Assembly (NCBI RefSeq): GCF_021491355.1
Contig: NZ_JAKENF010000005.1
Coordinates: 1 to 64,000 of the forward strand
Length of the DNA: 64,000 bases
Reading direction: 5' to 3'
Source of the DNA: Alitabrizicola rongguiensis
Lineage (GTDB): Bacteria > Pseudomonadota > Alphaproteobacteria > Rhodobacterales > Rhodobacteraceae
Numbering within the stretch: the first letter of the stretch is position 1; the number at the start of each line of letters is the position of its first letter. The notes beneath the pieces are model-generated. The model was not told the origin of the DNA and did not search any database. It worked only from the letters and a program-made list of their open reading frames with translations. The position numbers were made by a program, and so were the translations under genes. Shown piece by piece: positions 61,824-64,000 of the stretch.

Positions 61824-64000
61824 TCAGCCGCGTTGCTTGGCGATGGCGGCCAGCAGCATCTCCTGCCGCCGCAAGGCCCGGATGAGCGCCTTGCAGCAGT
61901 CGTCTCCGCCCGGCCGGCCGCCGCCGCCTTCCTCCTTGCCGTCGCCTTCGCCGCCACCGGGTGGGCGGCGCGGGTCGAGAACGGCCTTGGTGCGGTGCGC
62001 CTCGCGGTGGAAGGGATGGCTGCCCTGCATGCCGTCGGCGATGAAGGTCAGCTGGTAGTTCCCGGCGACCCAGGTCTGGGTGAAGGTCCCGCCATAGTCG
62101 CCATCCTCGGCCTGGCCATCCTGATGGGTGCCATCGTCGATCAGCGTCAGCAGGCTGACCTGCCCGTTCGGCGCCTCGACGCGCACCTTCACCGTGGCGC
62201 CCCTGACCGGCAGGTCGGCCTCGCTCAGCACCGCATTCAGCCGGATCGGATCGCCGATGTATTTGTTCGCCGGATCGACATAGGGCTGCAGCCGCAGGTT
62301 CGAACCCGCGCCGATGGCGATGCCGTAGTCAACGGGATCCTTCAGCTTGAAGCAGCGCTTGGGCAGGAAGCCGTTTCCGGTACTGCCTCCCTCGCGCCCA
62401 TCCACTTCGCCCGAACAGACATAGCCGTCGTGATGCACCCAGACGGTCCAGAGGCCGACATAGCGGTCGGGTTCCTTGTTGGGGAAGAAGAACTCGACGA
62501 AGCGCGCCGTAGGAGTCGACCGGTAGCGCACAGCAAAGCCGGGCGGCAGAGAGTTGCCCGACAGGATCTCGCCCTTCGGGCTTTCAATATGGAAGGGCAG
62601 GCGATGGCCGGGCATGTCATAGACGACAACCATCGCATTCACGTCGCCCGGCAGGACGTTGAACTGGTGCGGATGCTTGTCGCCGGGCGAGATCGTGTAG
62701 AACGGATCGGAAATCTGCGACAGACCTGCCGTCTCCATGAAGATCTGGGTGAAGTATTTCTCCAGCAGGAACCAGTTCTTGCCGGTCAGATCCTGCGCGC
62801 CCTGATAGCTGGCCCCCGTCGCCGTCGCGATGGCGGTCAACACGCCCGAGCTGATCTGTCCGGGCTGGCCGATACCGATGGCATAGGTCTTGTCGGTGAT
62901 AGCCAGCGGATCACTGTCCTGCGGGGTGTTGTCGGGCCGGCGCATGCCGTCGGCCGCATCCGCCCCAGAGAGTGACAGCCACGGGCCGCTTCCGCCTTTC
63001 TGGAAGCAGCGGTTTTCCATCCCGTCGGTCAGGACCACCATCGCCTTCTTCAATTGTGGCGGGTTGGCGGGATGGGCCGTCGCGAGCTGTTCCATGCCAA
63101 GGATCGCGCCCCCGGCAATATTGGTCATGCCGGTTGGGGCAAAGGGTGGGTTGGCCAGCGCCCCCATCAGCGCGGCACGGTTGGGTCCGGCCTCGACCAT
63201 GGACTGGTGCGTTTGCGGGAGTTCGTTGAACCCGACGACTGCGCAGCGGTCCGGGGCGGTGTCGCGCAGCATCTGCACGAGCAGCTTCGCGCCAGACAGC
63301 GCCGCCTCCATCTTGTTGCGCGACCAGGCCGGATCATCCATCGAGCCAGACCGGTCGAGCACCAGTGAGATGTCGATCGGGACCGGATCGATGATTTCGG
63401 CAGAGAGGGGGAAATCCCAGGTCTTGGTGCCTGGTTCGTTGGTCCCGTTGTGGCCCTCGATGCGCAGGACCGCGCTGAAGGGACCGTTGGCCCCGTCAGC
63501 GAAGAAGCTGACCGCGACCGGCTGCACCGGATTGCCTACTGCTCCGGGGCCACACCGGACGGAGGGCAAGACCGAATAGGGGCGCGAGTCCGGGGCATCG
63601 GTAATGTCGTTCTCGGGCAGGACCAGGCCGAAATTCGCCGCCTGAGCAGGGGTTGCCCCCGCGATGATGCGGGCGGTGAAGGTCAGGTCAGCGTCGCCGG
63701 TGTTGGTGACATCGATGAAGCGGACGGTACGGAAGCCGCGTTCAACCTTGCCGAAGGTCAGGGGCGTAATCACCTGAACCGAGATCGCCGCGTTCGGGAT
63801 GCAGCCCGCGCCCGTGCAATGGATGGTGCGGGGCGTGCCGGCAGATGGGGTAACGGTGATGTCCCGCGGGGTCGAGGTGCCGTCGGTCGTAGTGGTGAAG
63901 GCCACGTTCTGCGGCGCGGTGGTTGCCCCGACCGGCAGGGGCAACCCGGCAACCGGTGCCCAGGTGAAATCCGACCCGCCTGGCGGAGGGGCGATGGCGA
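61824..64000 (-). CDS. von Willebrand factor A-domain protein, N-terminus outside window
   Basis: The frame is open through the window edge, so the N-terminus is missing; about 724 residues are visible. In order: a beta-rich part resembling choice-of-anchor/ASPM-type immunoglobulin-like domains (ISVQVITPLTFGKVERGFRTV), a VWA domain with MIDAS motif LVLDRSGSMDD and later VVLTDGME, a further beta domain, then a choice-of-anchor-X-like segment (VLSEADLPVRGATVKV, IDDGTHQDGQAEDGDYGGTF), and a Gly/Glu-rich tail. Probably a secreted or surface protein binding metal and a partner. Several cysteines are spread through it. The true function is unknown. Confidence 0.8.
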   Translation of the reverse strand, partial: AIAPPPGGSDFTWAPVAGLPLPVGATTAPQNVAFTTTTDGTSTPRDITVTPSAGTPRTIHCTGAGCIPNAAISVQVITPLTFGKVERGFRTVRFIDVTNTGDADLTFTARIIAGATPAQAANFGLVLPENDITDAPDSRPYSVLPSVRCGPGAVGNPVQPVAVSFFADGANGPFSAVLRIEGHNGTNEPGTKTWDFPLSAEIIDPVPIDISLVLDRSGSMDDPAWSRNKMEAALSGAKLLVQMLRDTAPDRCAVVGFNELPQTHQSMVEAGPNRAALMGALANPPFAPTGMTNIAGGAILGMEQLATAHPANPPQLKKAMVVLTDGMENRCFQKGGSGPWLSLSGADAADGMRRPDNTPQDSDPLAITDKTYAIGIGQPGQISSGVLTAIATATGASYQGAQDLTGKNWFLLEKYFTQIFMETAGLSQISDPFYTISPGDKHPHQFNVLPGDVNAMVVVYDMPGHRLPFHIESPKGEILSGNSLPPGFAVRYRSTPTARFVEFFFPNKEPDRYVGLWTVWVHHDGYVCSGEVDGREGGSTGNGFLPKRCFKLKDPVDYGIAIGAGSNLRLQPYVDPANKYIGDPIRLNAVLSEADLPVRGATVKVRVEAPNGQVSLLTLIDDGTHQDGQAEDGDYGGTFTQTWVAGNYQLTFIADGMQGSHPFHREAHRTKAVLDPRRPPGGGEGDGKEEGGGGRPGGDDCCKALIRALRRQEMLLAAIAKQRG

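Overview
The window is 64 kb of GC-rich DNA from an alphaproteobacterium, most likely a member of the Rhodobacterales/Rhodobacteraceae. This is inferred from the base composition, the dense operons with four-base ATGA overlaps, the many ABC uptake systems, and the arrangement of the C-P lyase genes. I saw no rRNA, tRNA, CRISPR array, transposase or phage gene. It reads as an ordinary, gene-dense replicon segment specialised in nutrient scavenging.

Layout. 2-127: the tail of an unidentified gene and a strong terminator. 201-6101: a BMP/NupA-type nucleoside ABC transporter (ATPase, two permeases, binding protein; minus strand), divergent from a purine/cytosine-type deaminase. 6171-16411: a sugar locus with a DeoR regulator, a ribose-class ABC transporter with a DUF2291 lipoprotein, and a divergent set of sugar isomerase, split transketolase and FGGY kinase. 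This isomerase-kinase-transketolase logic resembles the D-apiose/apulose route. 16408-26149: an M81 (MlrC-type) metallopeptidase, a Dpp/Opp-type peptide transporter and an RpiR regulator, divergent from an enolase-superfamily N-succinylamino-acid racemase-like enzyme and a GNAT acyltransferase. 26284-28229: an FAD amine oxidoreductase and phosphonoacetaldehyde hydrolase (phnX). 28326-30480: a partner-switching signalling set (cNMP-binding/SpoIIE phosphatase, HATPase anti-sigma, STAS antagonist). 30578-35735: an MBL-fold hydrolase, a PotABCD-like transporter and a divergent TetR regulator with a clear operator-like palindrome.

35754-46851 is the most unusual region. One 1098-residue protein joins 2-oxoacid dehydrogenase E1 alpha, E1 beta, a lipoyl-type carrier domain and a beta-ketoacyl-ACP synthase III. 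Divergent from it lies an operon of a FabI homologue, a DUF3141 protein with a PHA-synthase-like Cys-Asp-His triad, a MaoC-phosphotransacetylase fusion whose hydratase motif has lost its catalytic aspartate, acetate kinase, and both subunits of a 3-oxoacid-type CoA transferase. Together these look like a self-contained acyl-group pathway (2-oxoacid to acyl-carrier to ketoacyl to polymer or free acid plus ATP) of unknown product.

46928-49618: an ECF sigma factor, its membrane anti-sigma factor, a COG4315 secreted protein and an unidentified 302-residue protein. 49886-61662: a complete phosphonate import and C-P lyase locus (phnC, phnD, two phnE, a hexapeptide transferase, phnF, then phnGHIJKLNM) with an inverted-repeat operator between phnF and phnG. 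61824-64000: a von Willebrand factor A-domain protein that runs off the window.

A 41-bp double-hairpin repeat occurs twice, 50 kb apart: once between two transporter genes, and once in frame inside the 5' end of phnK.
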